DNA of 64,000 nt from Microbacterium gallinarum (GTDB lineage: Bacteria; Actinomycetota; Actinomycetes; Actinomycetales; Microbacteriaceae): NCBI RefSeq assembly GCF_014837165.1, contig NZ_JACSPM010000006.1, positions 62,001 to 126,000 of the forward strand, given 5' to 3'. Below, piece by piece: positions 19,354 through 28,054 of the stretch. Below the pieces are notes generated by a model. It searched no databases, was not told the DNA's origin, and worked only from the letters and a program-made list of their open reading frames with translations. A program made the translations under genes and the position numbers. Every line of letters begins with the position of its first letter. Position 1 is the stretch's first letter.

Positions 19354-19533
19354 GTGGTGTACGCCCACGACGCCTATGCCCTGCACGCGATAGCTCAGAA
19401 CGAGCTGATCCGCGAGCTCGAGCTCCGGCGTCGCGCCGAGGAGCGCGCCGAACTCGAGCCTCCGGTCGTCTCGGCGCGCACCGCGAAGGCGCCCGGCGGC
19501 ATCCTGTTCCGCCTCCTCCCGCGTCGCGCGTGA
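19354..19533 (+). CDS. Small charged protein (59 aa) of unknown function
   Basis: A GTG at 19354 (or the adjacent GTG at 19357) follows a near-perfect SD, AGGAGG at 19343-19348. The product begins VYAHDAYALHAIAQ and continues with a helical Glu/Arg-rich stretch, ending LLPRRA. I know no family for it. It is likely co-transcribed with the methyltransferase, and its stop overlaps a GTG in the next reading frame. Coding support is the SD, the good codon usage and the lack of another use for this DNA. Many Microbacteriaceae encode short proteins of this kind, so it may be real, but the function is unknown. Confidence 0.55.
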   Translation: MVYAHDAYALHAIAQNELIRELELRRRAEERAELEPPVVSARTAKAPGGILFRLLPRRA

Positions 19534-19619
19534 GCGCACATGCTCCGCCGGCGGCGCGTCTCCGCGCGCTGCCGGCGGAGCGCGCCATCCGACCGGTGCC
19601 GCGCGCTCGCGCCCGTGAG

Positions 19620-19625
19620 TACACT
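19620..19625 (+). promoter_or_regulatory. -10 box (TACACT) of LuxR/AAA regulator
   Basis: TACACT ends 6 bp before the GTG at 19632 and no SD is present. This fits a leaderless transcript and decides the start. Confidence 0.55.
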
Positions 19626-19631
19626 GGGCGC

Positions 19632-21944
19632 GTGCTGGGGCCGCCCCTGACGCCGCGCGAGAGCGCGGTCCTCGCCGCCGTGGAGCGACGGCTCACCAAC
19701 CCCGAGATCGCCTCGGAGTTGTTCATCTCGGTGCGCACGGTCGAGAGCCACATCGCAAGCCTGCGCCGCAAGCTCGGGGCCGAGAGCCGCGCCGACCTGG
19801 TCTCCGCCGCGCGAGAGCTGCGCGATGCCTCGGTGCGCGTACCGGCCAATCCGTTCCGCGGTCGGGGCCGCGACGTCGCCGAGCTGGAGGCGGCCGTCCG
19901 AGCGGGCGACCTGCTGACCCTCGTCGGCCCGGGCGGCGTCGGCAAGACCCGCCTCGCACTCGAGTTCGCCAAGGCGCAGGATGCGCGCACCCCGGTGATC
20001 GTCGAGTTCGAGCACGCCACCCCCGGCGATGTCGTCAACCGCATCTCGAGGGTGCTCGGGCTCGAGGCATCCCCCCATGAAGACCTCCTCGCCTCCGTCG
20101 GCATCGCCCTCGCCGCGCAGCCCTACCTGCTCGTGCTCGACAACGCCGACCATGTCGGGCCCGCGACGCGCTCGATGATCGCCCGGCTGCGCCCGCTCGC
20201 ACCCGGGCTCAAGGTCCTCGTCACCTCGCAGACCCCGCTCGGGGGCGACGACGAGCACGTGCACCTGGTGCCCCCGCTCACCGCCGACGGCGTCGACGCG
20301 CCCGCGAGCGCACTGCTGCGCGACCGGCTGTCCGCCCACGGGCACGCGCCCGCGGCCCAGGACGACCCGTTCGTCGACCACATCGCGACCCGGCTCGACG
20401 GGCTCCCGCTCGCGCTCGAACTCGCCGCGTCCGCCGCACGCCACCTGCCCCTCGCCGAACTGTCCGCACGCCTCGACCGCGACTTCGCCATGCTCGACCG
20501 CGCGACGCCGGAGGGCCGGCACCGCAGCCTCGAGACGGCGTTCGAGTGGACGTGGCACCTGCTCGACGACGAGGAGCGCGACGTGCTGCAGCGGCTCGCC
20601 GCACTTCCCCGCACCTTCGACATCGACCTCGCGGTCGCGGTCAGCCATGAAGGCGCCGAACGCATCGTGCTGCGCCTGCTCGACCGGTCGCTGCTCGTTC
20701 CCGCATTCGGCGACGGCGGCCGCTGGCGCCTGCTCGCGGTGATGCGCGAGTTCGTGCTCGCGCGCACCGATCCGGACGTGGTCCGCGACGTGCTCCGGCG
20801 CCACGCCGAGATGGTGACGATCGTGTCGGAGGGCTTCATCGCGCGAGCACGCACCGACGCGAGCAAGGAGGCGATGGGGCTATCCGTCATGCTGTGCCCC
20901 GAGGTGAACGCCGCGCTGCGCTGGTCGCTCGCGGAGCGCGACCCGGTCGCCGTCCGGCTGTCGGCGCTGCTCGCCGTCGGCGTGGAGCAGTACGGATCGG
21001 ATGCCGACAGCGTCGAGGCTCTGTCGCTCGGCGCGCACGACGACTGGCTGCTCGAACGAGCCACGCCGTCCCAGCTGCTCGTGCTGGGCAACGCCCTCGC
21101 GTTCTTCGACATCGAGGTGGTGAGCAGGCTCGCGGAGCGCGCTCTCGCCGCCGCCGACCCCGCCGATCCGCACGAGCTGCGCGCCGCCCATCAGCTCGCC
21201 GGGCTCGCCGCCGCCTATGGTTCGGACCCCGCCGCCGCACTGCCTCACCTCGACACCGCCGAGCGTCTCGCGATCGAGCACGACGACCCGTGGGATGCTG
21301 CGGCCGCACGCCAGTTCCGCGGTGTCGCGCTCCGCAGCATCGCCGTGCAGGAGGGGCGGCGCAGCGACGTCGCCGACGCCGTCGAGGCCTTCGAGGGTGC
21401 GATGCGCGCGTACGCGCGCGCCGGCGACGAGACCCACGTCAACAACGTGCGGTTCATGATGGCCCTCACCGCGGCCGAGTCGGGCTACGACTCCGAGCGC
21501 GCCGCCCGCTGGGCCGCCGAGTGCGTGGCCTACTCCGAGTCGACCGACAACGAGCACGAGCTCGCGCACGGCCGGCTGGTGCAGGCGACTCTCGGGCTGG
21601 ACGAGAGCGGCGAACTCGGCGAGCTGCTGGTGTCGTTCCGCCACTTGGGCGATCTGCGGTGCGTCCACCGCGTCCTCATGCTGCGCGCGAACCGCGCCGC
21701 CGACCCGCGCAGTCGCGTCGCCGCACTGCGCGAAGCCTCGGCGATCGCGACGGCGGCGGGCGACAGGGCGCGTCAGATCGCGACGGTCGAGGGTCTCGTC
21801 CGGGCGCACCGCGACGCCGGTGACGACGGCGCGGTGCTGGCTGCGCTCGACACGCTCGCCGACCTCGCCGGACGCAGCGCCGCGGTCGCCGCGTGCCCGC
21901 CCGGTCAGCTCGGCGCCTTCCTCGGCGAGAGTGCTCGCACCTGA
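19632..21944 (+). CDS. LuxR-type HTH / AAA ATPase transcriptional regulator
   Basis: 770 aa. The DNA-binding domain is at the N-terminus: LTPRESAVL...LTNPEIASELFISVRTVESHIASLRRKLG (residues 6-49), a typical LuxR/GerE HTH. An AAA/NB-ARC-like ATPase follows with P-loop GPGGVGKT (99-106), LLVLDNADHV and a winged-helix-like region. The C-terminal half is a helical TPR-like array. In LAL/MalT regulators the HTH is C-terminal, so the order is inverted. Two starts are possible: a GTG at 19530 coupled to the previous stop (adds 34 Arg/Ala/Pro-rich residues) or the GTG at 19632 directly after a -10 box. I prefer 19632. Signal and targets are unknown. Confidence 0.85.
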   Translation: MLGPPLTPRESAVLAAVERRLTNPEIASELFISVRTVESHIASLRRKLGAESRADLVSAARELRDASVRVPANPFRGRGRDVAELEAAVRAGDLLTLVGPGGVGKTRLALEFAKAQDARTPVIVEFEHATPGDVVNRISRVLGLEASPHEDLLASVGIALAAQPYLLVLDNADHVGPATRSMIARLRPLAPGLKVLVTSQTPLGGDDEHVHLVPPLTADGVDAPASALLRDRLSAHGHAPAAQDDPFVDHIATRLDGLPLALELAASAARHLPLAELSARLDRDFAMLDRATPEGRHRSLETAFEWTWHLLDDEERDVLQRLAALPRTFDIDLAVAVSHEGAERIVLRLLDRSLLVPAFGDGGRWRLLAVMREFVLARTDPDVVRDVLRRHAEMVTIVSEGFIARARTDASKEAMGLSVMLCPEVNAALRWSLAERDPVAVRLSALLAVGVEQYGSDADSVEALSLGAHDDWLLERATPSQLLVLGNALAFFDIEVVSRLAERALAAADPADPHELRAAHQLAGLAAAYGSDPAAALPHLDTAERLAIEHDDPWDAAAARQFRGVALRSIAVQEGRRSDVADAVEAFEGAMRAYARAGDETHVNNVRFMMALTAAESGYDSERAARWAAECVAYSESTDNEHELAHGRLVQATLGLDESGELGELLVSFRHLGDLRCVHRVLMLRANRAADPRSRVAALREASAIATAAGDRARQIATVEGLVRAHRDAGDDGAVLAALDTLADLAGRSAAVAACPPGQLGAFLGESART

Positions 21945-21989
21945 CGGCGCGGGCGATGCGGACGACCCCGGAATGTCCGGCCCCGGGCG

Positions 21990-21995
21990 TAGCGT
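21990..21995 (+). promoter_or_regulatory. Putative -10 box (TAGCGT) of VOC gene
   Basis: TAGCGT 50 bp before the VOC ATG, in the gap after the LuxR/AAA gene. It has the same TANNNT form as boxes elsewhere in the window, here with a leader and SD. Confidence 0.35.
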
Positions 21996-22045
21996 GAGGG
22001 CCGCCGGCAGGCGCCGCGCCTTCCGGCGGAGAGAGAGGACCCAGT

Positions 22046-22417
22046 ATGGACTGGAAGATCGAACTCATCCACGTGCCCGTCTCCGACGTCGACCGGGCGC
22101 GCGACTTCTACGTCGGCATCGGCTTCCACCTCGATCACGATCAGACCCCGTTCGAAGGGCTGCGGTTCGTGCAGCTGACGCCGCCGGGCTCGGCGTGCTC
22201 CATCGCGTTCGGCACCGGCCTGGGCGGCACGCTTCAGCCGGGTCAGCAGGACACGATCCAGGTGGTGGTGCCCGACGCCGACGAGGCGCTCGCCCACCTT
22301 CGTGAACGGGGTGTCGACGCGCAGGGCGTCGACGAGCAGGCGTGGGGCCGGTTCGTCACCTTCGCCGACCCCGACGGCAACGCCTGGACGCTGCAGCAGC
22401 TGCCGAGTCGCGACTGA
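22046..22417 (+). CDS. VOC-family (glyoxalase/bleomycin resistance-like) protein
   Basis: 123 aa with SD GAGAGAGGA. It shows the paired beta-alpha-beta-beta-beta modules of the vicinal oxygen chelate fold: IELIHVPVSDVDRARDFYV...GF at the start and, in the second half, PDADEALAHLRERGV followed by FVTFADPDGNAWTLQQL. The metal-ligand positions His (IHVPV) and a late Glu-like site are only partly kept. Members range from lyases and dioxygenases to drug-binding proteins, so a specific activity cannot be given. Confidence 0.88.
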   Translation: MDWKIELIHVPVSDVDRARDFYVGIGFHLDHDQTPFEGLRFVQLTPPGSACSIAFGTGLGGTLQPGQQDTIQVVVPDADEALAHLRERGVDAQGVDEQAWGRFVTFADPDGNAWTLQQLPSRD

Positions 22418-22446
22418 TCGGCTCGTCAGGGCTCGCGCTCCACCGG

Positions 22447-22452
22447 TAGCCT
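22447..22452 (+). promoter_or_regulatory. Putative -10 box (TAGCCT) of kinase/aminotransferase fusion gene
   Basis: TAGCCT about 27 bp before the ATG at 22480. The gene also has an SD (GAGGAG), so this transcript would have a short leader. Confidence 0.4.
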
Positions 22453-22479
22453 CGTGCCAGATCCACCGAGGAGCACGAG

Positions 22480-25386
22480 ATGAGCGCCGACCCGAGCGCG
22501 AGCCCTGACCCGAGCACGGACACCTTGACTCAGCCCGCCCCGCCCGACATCTCCGACGCGCTCGCCGCGCGGCTGGCCCGCGACGTCTGGGGCATCGAGG
22601 CATCTGCGCGGGCACTGGGCAGCCACCAGGATCGCAACTTCCTCCTCGAGCGCGACGACGCGCCCCCGCTGCTGCTGAAGATCGCGAACCCCAGCGTGAC
22701 CGCGGTCGAGCTCGAGGCGCAGTCGGCGGCTGCTGCGCGCATTGCAGAACGGGCAGGATGCCGCGCCCCGCGTGCGCTCGTCGCCGACGGCGCGACGGTC
22801 CGGCCGGTGACGGTCGACGGCGTCGAGATGCAGGCGCGCGTGCTCGAGTTCCTCGAGGGCTCGACCCTCACCGGTCACCTGTCGCGCGCGGCGGTCGAGT
22901 CGCTGGGCGCCTTGGCCGCCCGGGTCGCCCTCGCCCTCGAAGACCTCGAGGCCCCCGCCGCGGAGCGCAGCCACCAGTGGGACCTCCGCCAGGCGCCGGG
23001 CGCGCTCGCCGAGATGCTGCCGTTCGTCGACGATGCCGCACTCCGCGAACGACTCGCGGACGCGTCCGCGGCGGCGTGGGCCGAGGTCGGCGCCGTCGCA
23101 GCGGAACTGCCTACGCAGTTCATCCACGGCGACCTCACCGACGACAACGTCGTCACCGCCGACCGCATCACCCGCCTGCCCGACGGCGTGATCGACCTGG
23201 GCGACCTCAACCGCACCTGGGCCGTCGGCGAGCTGGCCATCACCGTCTCGTCGCTGCTCCACCACGACGGCGTCGACCTCGCGGCCGCGATGCGCGCGGT
23301 GACGGCCTATCACCGCGTGCGGCCGCTCAGCCCGCCCGAGCTCCGCGCACTGTGGCCGCTGGTCGTCGTGCGCGCGGCGACGTTGGTCGCGAGCGCCCAC
23401 CACGTGCTCCGGACCGACCCCGCCAACGCGTACGCCGCCGGAAACCTCCTGCACGAGCGTGCGATCTTCGACGCGGCGACGTCGGTGCCGCTCGACGTGG
23501 CGACCGCCCTCGTCCTGCGGACGCTCGGGCAGTCCGCGCCCGAGCCGGGGCTCCCGCCGGCTCAGCCGCTCCTGCCGTGGCTGACCGCCGACGACGTCGT
23601 CGTGGCGGACCTGTCGCCGACGAGCCCTCACCTGCACGAAGGGCGCTGGCTGACGGCATCCGCCGAGCACGATGTGATGAGCGGATGCCTCGACCGCGCC
23701 CGCGTCGTCGCGGCGAGGTTCGGCGAGGCCCGGCTCACCCGCTCGCGGCCGCTCGCTCCCGACGAGCCGCACAACGTCGCCCTCGGCATCGAGCTGCGGT
23801 TCGCCGGCCGGCAGCCGCTCGCGGCGCCCTGGGCGGGCGTCGTCGCGGTGACGTCGAACGGCGTGCTCGTCGGCACCGGCAACTGGACCCTGCGCCTGGA
23901 CGGCGTGCGCACGGCGCTCGCCGACGGCAGCGCCGTCGAGGTCGGCGATCTGCTCGGCGAGGCCGACGGGTCGCTCTGGGTGCAGGTCGTGCGCGCGGGC
24001 GCCGACGCACCGCGCTTCGCGCCCCGCAGCCTCGCCGCCGCCTGGCGGGCGGTGGTCGCCGATCCGAGTCCGCTCGTGCCGGGGCATCCGGCACGTTCCT
24101 CCCCCGGCACTGTCGATGCGGCGGCGCTGCTCGCTCGCCGCGAGGCCGTGTTCGCCGACGTGCAGGAGCACTACTTCGACGACCCGCCCGTGATGGTGCG
24201 CGGCTGGCGTGAGCATCTCGTCGACGCCGACGGCCGTGTCTACCTCGACACGCTCAACAACGTCACGTCGGTGGGGCACGCGCACCCGAGACTCGTCGAT
24301 GCCGTCGCCGAGCAGTGGCGGTTGCTGAACACGAACTCGCGGTTCCACTACCCCGCTGTGGTCGAGTTCTCGGAGAGGCTGGCGGCGCTGCTCCCCGAGC
24401 CGCTCGACACCGTCTTCCTCGTGAACAGCGGCTCCGAGGCGGTCGATCTGGCGCTGCGTCTGGGGCAGGCGTGGTCGGGGCGACGCGACGTGCTGGCCGT
24501 GCGCGAGGCGTACCACGGGTGGACCTATCTGTCGGATGCGGTGTCGACGTCGGTCGCCGACAATCCCGCCGCGCTCGAGACCCGCCCGGAGTGGGTGCAC
24601 ACCGTGCCGGCGCCCTACGGCCACCGCGGCGCCTCGCCTGCGCGGTACGCGGACGGCGCTGTCGCCGAAGTCGAGCGGCTCGCAGCCGGGGGAACCCCGG
24701 TCGGCGCGTTCATCGCCGAGCCGATCTTCGGCAACGCGGGCGGCGTCGCGCTTCCCGACGGCTACCTCGCCGCCGTCTACGCAGCGGTGCGGGCCCACGG
24801 CGGGCTCGCGATCGCCGACGAGGTGCAGGTGGGATACGGGCGCCTGGGCGAGTGGTTCTGGGGATTCGAGCAGCAGGGCGTGGTGCCCGACATCGTGACC
24901 GTCGCCAAGGCGATGGGGAGCGGGCATCCGCTCGGCGCCGTCATCACCACCCGCGAGATCGCCCACCGTTACCGCGAAGGAGGCTACTTCTTCTCGTCGG
25001 CGGGTGGCAGTCCGGTGTCGAGCGCGGTCGGCCTCGCGGTGCTCGACATCCTCCGAGACGAGCGACTGCAGGAGAACGCGCGCGAGGTCGGCGGATACCT
25101 CAAGGCGCGGCTCGAAGAACTCGGGCAGCGGCATCCGCTCCTCGCCGCCGTCCACGGCTCGGGCTTCTACCTCGGCCCGGAGTTCGTGCGCGACCGCGCC
25201 ACGTGGGAGCCCGCGACGGCCGAGACTGCGGCGATCTGCGCCCGGCTGCGCGAACTGGGCGTGATCGCGCAGCCGACGGGCGACCACCAGAACATCCTGA
25301 AGCTCAAGCCGCCGATGTGCTTCTCACGCGAGAGCGCAGACGCCGTGGTCGCCGCGCTCGACCGGGTGCTCACGACGGGCTGGTGA
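22480..25386 (+). CDS. APH-fold kinase / class-III aminotransferase-fold phospho-lyase fusion
   Basis: 968 aa in three parts. Residues about 40-320 are an APH/choline-kinase fold: Lys67 in LLLKIAN, the catalytic loop [10 protein letters not shown] (216-225) and the metal-binding Asp in IDLGD (238-242). Residues about 350-545 form a linker domain with a GxGxW-type beta region. Such fusions often carry a peptidase M23-like insert here, but I cannot confirm it. Residues about 550-968 are a class-III PLP enzyme with [31 protein letters not shown] and PLP-Lys810 in VAKAMGSGH. The PLP half resembles AGXT2L phospho-lyases (ethanolamine-phosphate and phosphohydroxylysine lyases). Inferred role: phosphorylate an amino alcohol, then eliminate phosphate and ammonia. 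Start: SD GAGGAG at 22480. Confidence 0.88.
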   Translation: MSADPSASPDPSTDTLTQPAPPDISDALAARLARDVWGIEASARALGSHQDRNFLLERDDAPPLLLKIANPSVTAVELEAQSAAAARIAERAGCRAPRALVADGATVRPVTVDGVEMQARVLEFLEGSTLTGHLSRAAVESLGALAARVALALEDLEAPAAERSHQWDLRQAPGALAEMLPFVDDAALRERLADASAAAWAEVGAVAAELPTQFIHGDLTDDNVVTADRITRLPDGVIDLGDLNRTWAVGELAITVSSLLHHDGVDLAAAMRAVTAYHRVRPLSPPELRALWPLVVVRAATLVASAHHVLRTDPANAYAAGNLLHERAIFDAATSVPLDVATALVLRTLGQSAPEPGLPPAQPLLPWLTADDVVVADLSPTSPHLHEGRWLTASAEHDVMSGCLDRARVVAARFGEARLTRSRPLAPDEPHNVALGIELRFAGRQPLAAPWAGVVAVTSNGVLVGTGNWTLRLDGVRTALADGSAVEVGDLLGEADGSLWVQVVRAGADAPRFAPRSLAAAWRAVVADPSPLVPGHPARSSPGTVDAAALLARREAVFADVQEHYFDDPPVMVRGWREHLVDADGRVYLDTLNNVTSVGHAHPRLVDAVAEQWRLLNTNSRFHYPAVVEFSERLAALLPEPLDTVFLVNSGSEAVDLALRLGQAWSGRRDVLAVREAYHGWTYLSDAVSTSVADNPAALETRPEWVHTVPAPYGHRGASPARYADGAVAEVERLAAGGTPVGAFIAEPIFGNAGGVALPDGYLAAVYAAVRAHGGLAIADEVQVGYGRLGEWFWGFEQQGVVPDIVTVAKAMGSGHPLGAVITTREIAHRYREGGYFFSSAGGSPVSSAVGLAVLDILRDERLQENAREVGGYLKARLEELGQRHPLLAAVHGSGFYLGPEFVRDRATWEPATAETAAICARLRELGVIAQPTGDHQNILKLKPPMCFSRESADAVVAALDRVLTTGW

Positions 25387-25399
25387 GCGCAGGACTGCG

Positions 25400-25864
25400 T
25401 CAGTGGCGGCCTCCGGGAGGGCCGATCACCAGCAGCGCCGCGTACAGGACGACGACCGCCGCCGCGATGAGCACGACGAGCAGCCACGCCCGGTTGAGGA
25501 ACCAGCGCATCAGACGGTCGTGCCACGCGGCGTCCCGCGGGTCATCCGTGGCGGCGAGCCGCCACGCGCCGGTCAGGCGACCCGAGCGATGCAGCCACAG
25601 CTCGGTCGGGATCGTGGCATACGGGATCACGGCGCTCACGACCGCGACGACCGTCGGCCACACGCCCCAGCGCTGATTCAGGGCAACCAGGATCGCCGTC
25701 GCCCCGTAGGAGAGGAACACGAATCCGTGGATCGCGCCGCCCACCGTGACACCGATCGCGAAGTCGCTCGTGGCGCGGAGGATGAGCGCGGCGATGAGCA
25801 GCGTCCACGAGATCGCCTCCGCGACGGCCAGGACTCGGAAGAGGTTCAAGGGCGTGCGGAACAC
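25400..25864 (-). CDS. DUF3817 integral membrane protein
   Basis: 154 aa from a GTG with SD AGGAGA. The N-terminal motif FRVLAVAEAISWTLLI, followed by IGVTVGGAIHGFVFLSYG, is typical of DUF3817 (YdzA-like) proteins. There are three helices in that domain, then a polar loop and a fourth C-terminal helix (LLVVLIAAAVVVLYAALLVIG). The family has no assigned function. Its 3' end lies 13 bp from the stop of the convergent fusion gene. Confidence 0.88.
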   Translation of the reverse strand: MFRTPLNLFRVLAVAEAISWTLLIAALILRATSDFAIGVTVGGAIHGFVFLSYGATAILVALNQRWGVWPTVVAVVSAVIPYATIPTELWLHRSGRLTGAWRLAATDDPRDAAWHDRLMRWFLNRAWLLVVLIAAAVVVLYAALLVIGPPGGRH

Positions 25865-25968
25865 AGGTCTCCTTCGGGTGGGGATGCTTCCAGCTTAGGT
25901 TCGCCGGAAGGTCGGGCCTGCCACGACGAGCGTCCCCGTCCGGGCGGACGGGCACGCGGGCGACGGGC

Positions 25969-25974
25969 TAGCGT
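25969..25974 (+). promoter_or_regulatory. -10 box (TAGCGT) of methyltransferase gene
   Basis: TAGCGT ends 6 bp before the GTG at 25981. No SD is present, so a leaderless transcript is likely. Confidence 0.6.
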
Positions 25975-25980
25975 GGGACG

Positions 25981-27090
25981 GTGGAGTACTCCCCCGCCGC
26001 GCTGCGGCGCTGGCCCGACCTCGAAGGTCCCGATCTGCCGGCCGCGGATGCCGCGGACCGGCTGATCCTCGATGAGTCCGCCGACGCGCGGCGCGATGCC
26101 GGCGACGGGACCGTCGTGGTCATCGGCGACGGCTACGGCGCGATCGCGCTGGGTGCGGCGAGCGAGGGTGCGCGCGGTATCCGGGTGCATCAGGACGCCC
26201 TCACGGGTGAACGGGCGCTGGCGGCGAACGCCGAGCGGTTCGGCCTGGCCGGAGCCGTCACGTCGCACCGCCTCTCCGCCGATCTCGTCGCGGGTGCGCG
26301 GGTGGTGCTCCTGAGGCTCCCCCGGTCTCTCGACGCGCTGCGCGACCTCGCAGGGCTGATCGCGGCGCACGCCGACGACGACGTCACCGTCTACGCCGGC
26401 GGCCGGATCAAGCACATGACTCCCACCATGAACGACGTGCTGCGCGAGCACTTCGCGCGCGTCGACGTGAGCCATGCTCGGCAGAAGTCCCGCGTGCTGA
26501 TCGCGCGCGGCCCCCACGACGGGCGCGAACCGGAGCCTCGGACTGACACGCACGACGGCCTCGTGGTGTGCGCGTTCGGCGGCGCGTTCGCCGGCACATC
26601 GATCGACATCGGCACCCGGCTGCTGCGGGAGCACCTCCCCGAGCTGGGCGCGCCGGCGGGCTCCGTGATCGACCTCGCCTGCGGGACCGGTGTCGTGGCG
26701 ACGACCCTCGCGCTGCGGCATCCCGAGCTCCACGTCATCGCGTGCGATCAGTCGGCCACCGCCGTGGCGTCCGCGCGTGCCACCGCAGAGGCGAACGGCG
26801 TCGGCGATCGTGTCGAGGTCGTGCGCGACGACATGCTGCGCTCGCAGGGCGACGCCACCGCGTCCTTCATCGCGCTCAATCCGCCGTTCCATGTCGGAGC
26901 GGCAGTGAGCGAGGGCGTCGCGCCGAGCATGTTCGCCGACGCCGGGCGGGTGCTTCAGCCGGGCGGCGAGCTGTGGACGGTATGGAACTCCGCGCTGCAG
27001 TACCGGCCCGCCCTCGAGCGGCTCGTCGGACCGACGCGTCAGATCGCGCGCAACGCGAAGTTCACGGTGACCGCGTCGACGCGGCGCTGA
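25981..27090 (+). CDS. RlmG/RsmC-type SAM-dependent rRNA guanine N2-methyltransferase
   Basis: 369 aa with two Rossmann-like halves, as in RsmC and RlmG. The N-terminal half is degenerate (VVVIGDGYGAIALGAAS). The C-terminal half is active: motif I VIDLACGTGVVATTLA, acidic VIACDQSATAV and the N2-guanine signature NPPFH. RsmC/RlmG methylate guanines of 16S or 23S rRNA, and which one applies here cannot be decided by eye. The GTG start sits 6 bp after a -10 box. A 16-bp hairpin follows the stop. Confidence 0.87.
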   Translation: MEYSPAALRRWPDLEGPDLPAADAADRLILDESADARRDAGDGTVVVIGDGYGAIALGAASEGARGIRVHQDALTGERALAANAERFGLAGAVTSHRLSADLVAGARVVLLRLPRSLDALRDLAGLIAAHADDDVTVYAGGRIKHMTPTMNDVLREHFARVDVSHARQKSRVLIARGPHDGREPEPRTDTHDGLVVCAFGGAFAGTSIDIGTRLLREHLPELGAPAGSVIDLACGTGVVATTLALRHPELHVIACDQSATAVASARATAEANGVGDRVEVVRDDMLRSQGDATASFIALNPPFHVGAAVSEGVAPSMFADAGRVLQPGGELWTVWNSALQYRPALERLVGPTRQIARNAKFTVTASTRR

Positions 27091-27106
27091 CTCGCCCGAG
27101 GGCGAG
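27091..27106. terminator. Hairpin between convergent genes
   Basis: CTCGCCC-GA-GGGCGAG, 7-bp perfect arms immediately after the methyltransferase stop and 7 bp before the stop of the convergent collagen-like gene. Confidence 0.5.
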
Positions 27107-27112
27107 GGCGCA

Positions 27113-27817
27113 TCACTCCTCGGTCGCCGGTGGCGGTGAGAACGCGACCCACGCGCCGTCGCTGCACTGGTAGAACATCGGCGTCGTCGTGTCGATGAAG
27201 ATGTCGTCGCCCTCGCATGCCGGGTCGGCGGGCTCACCCGAACCGAGGGTCACCTGGGTGCCGGGCGCCCCCGCTTCGCCCTGCTCCCCTTGCTCGCCCT
27301 GGTCGCCCTGGTCGCCCTGGTCGCCTTGGTCGCCCTGCTGCCCCTGCGCTCCCGTGGCCCCAGTCGCTCCGGTGGCTCCGGTGAGGTTCGCGGCAGCCGA
27401 CTCGCGGATGTTGCCGACGCGCGTCCAATCGTCTTCGAACAGGTAGACGTCGGCGGTGGCGATGTCGATGTACACGTCGCCCGCACTGCCCTTGCCCGAC
27501 TCGGGCACGCCGGTCCCGGCGCGCACCGCGGACCCGGCCGGCAGGATGTCTTCGAGTGCGGCCTCGTAGTCCTCGACGGTCGGTGTCTCCTCGGGGGTGG
27601 CGGAAGGCTGGGGAGTGGATGCCGCGACCGGCGCCTGATCGGCCGTGTCGACGGAACGCGCCAGCCACGAGCCGAGGAAGGCCGCGAAGAAGGCCAGGAC
27701 GACGATCGCGAGGCCGAACCACATGAGGGTCCGACCGGTCACGCCGGCGGACGGCGGTGGGGTCGCCGGCGCGGCAGCCGACGGCTTGGTGATGGGAGGT
27801 GTGCTGTCGCTGCTCAT
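27113..27817 (-). CDS. Membrane-anchored collagen-like repeat protein
   Basis: 234 aa. A short Pro/Ala-rich cytoplasmic N-terminus, one TM helix (residues 31-51) and an extracellular Pro/Thr linker precede the rest. Residues 147-188 hold 14 uninterrupted Gly-X-Y triplets (GATGATGAQG..., then GDQ and GEQ units), a collagen-like triple-helix stalk. It is flanked by two similar modules, GDVYIDIATADVYLFED-W and DDIFIDTTTPMFYQCSDG-W, of the type found beside collagen-like stalks in tail-fibre and surface proteins. A trimeric surface appendage is inferred. SD GGAGA precedes the ATG. The stalk-coding DNA is a short tandem repeat and may vary in length between strains. Confidence 0.85.
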   Translation of the reverse strand: MSSDSTPPITKPSAAAPATPPPSAGVTGRTLMWFGLAIVVLAFFAAFLGSWLARSVDTADQAPVAASTPQPSATPEETPTVEDYEAALEDILPAGSAVRAGTGVPESGKGSAGDVYIDIATADVYLFEDDWTRVGNIRESAAANLTGATGATGATGAQGQQGDQGDQGDQGDQGEQGEQGEAGAPGTQVTLGSGEPADPACEGDDIFIDTTTPMFYQCSDGAWVAFSPPPATEE

Positions 27818-27984
27818 GGGCGCGTCTCCATTCGCCGTTCCCCAGGGCGCCGGCGGCGACGCCGGGCGGTGTGGTGCCCACTGTAGGGAAGCGCCGACGC
27901 GGCAGGCCTCACCCGGTCAGGATGATCCACGCGGCGCAGGCCGGCCCGCGGCATCCGCTCATCATCCACGCCCCGGCGGGATCT

Positions 27985-28028
27985 GTGCCGCCTCCTGACC
28001 CGATCGGGGAGGGGCCAGGAGGCGGCAC
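27985..28028. repeat. Palindrome with 13-bp perfect arms
   Basis: GTGCCGCCTCCTG (27985-27997) pairs with 28016-28028. After one mismatch CCC/GGG extends the stem. The arms contain CCTCC/GGAGG, the anti-SD/SD core. Confidence 0.8.
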
Positions 28029-28054
28029 GAGCCGAGCCCGAGGGTCGCGGCTCG

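Noticed and set aside
19530..19631. Upstream GTG start for the LuxR/AAA regulator
   Set aside because: It would add 34 Arg/Pro/Ala residues that span the TACACT -10 box; the GTG after that box fits the leaderless pattern.
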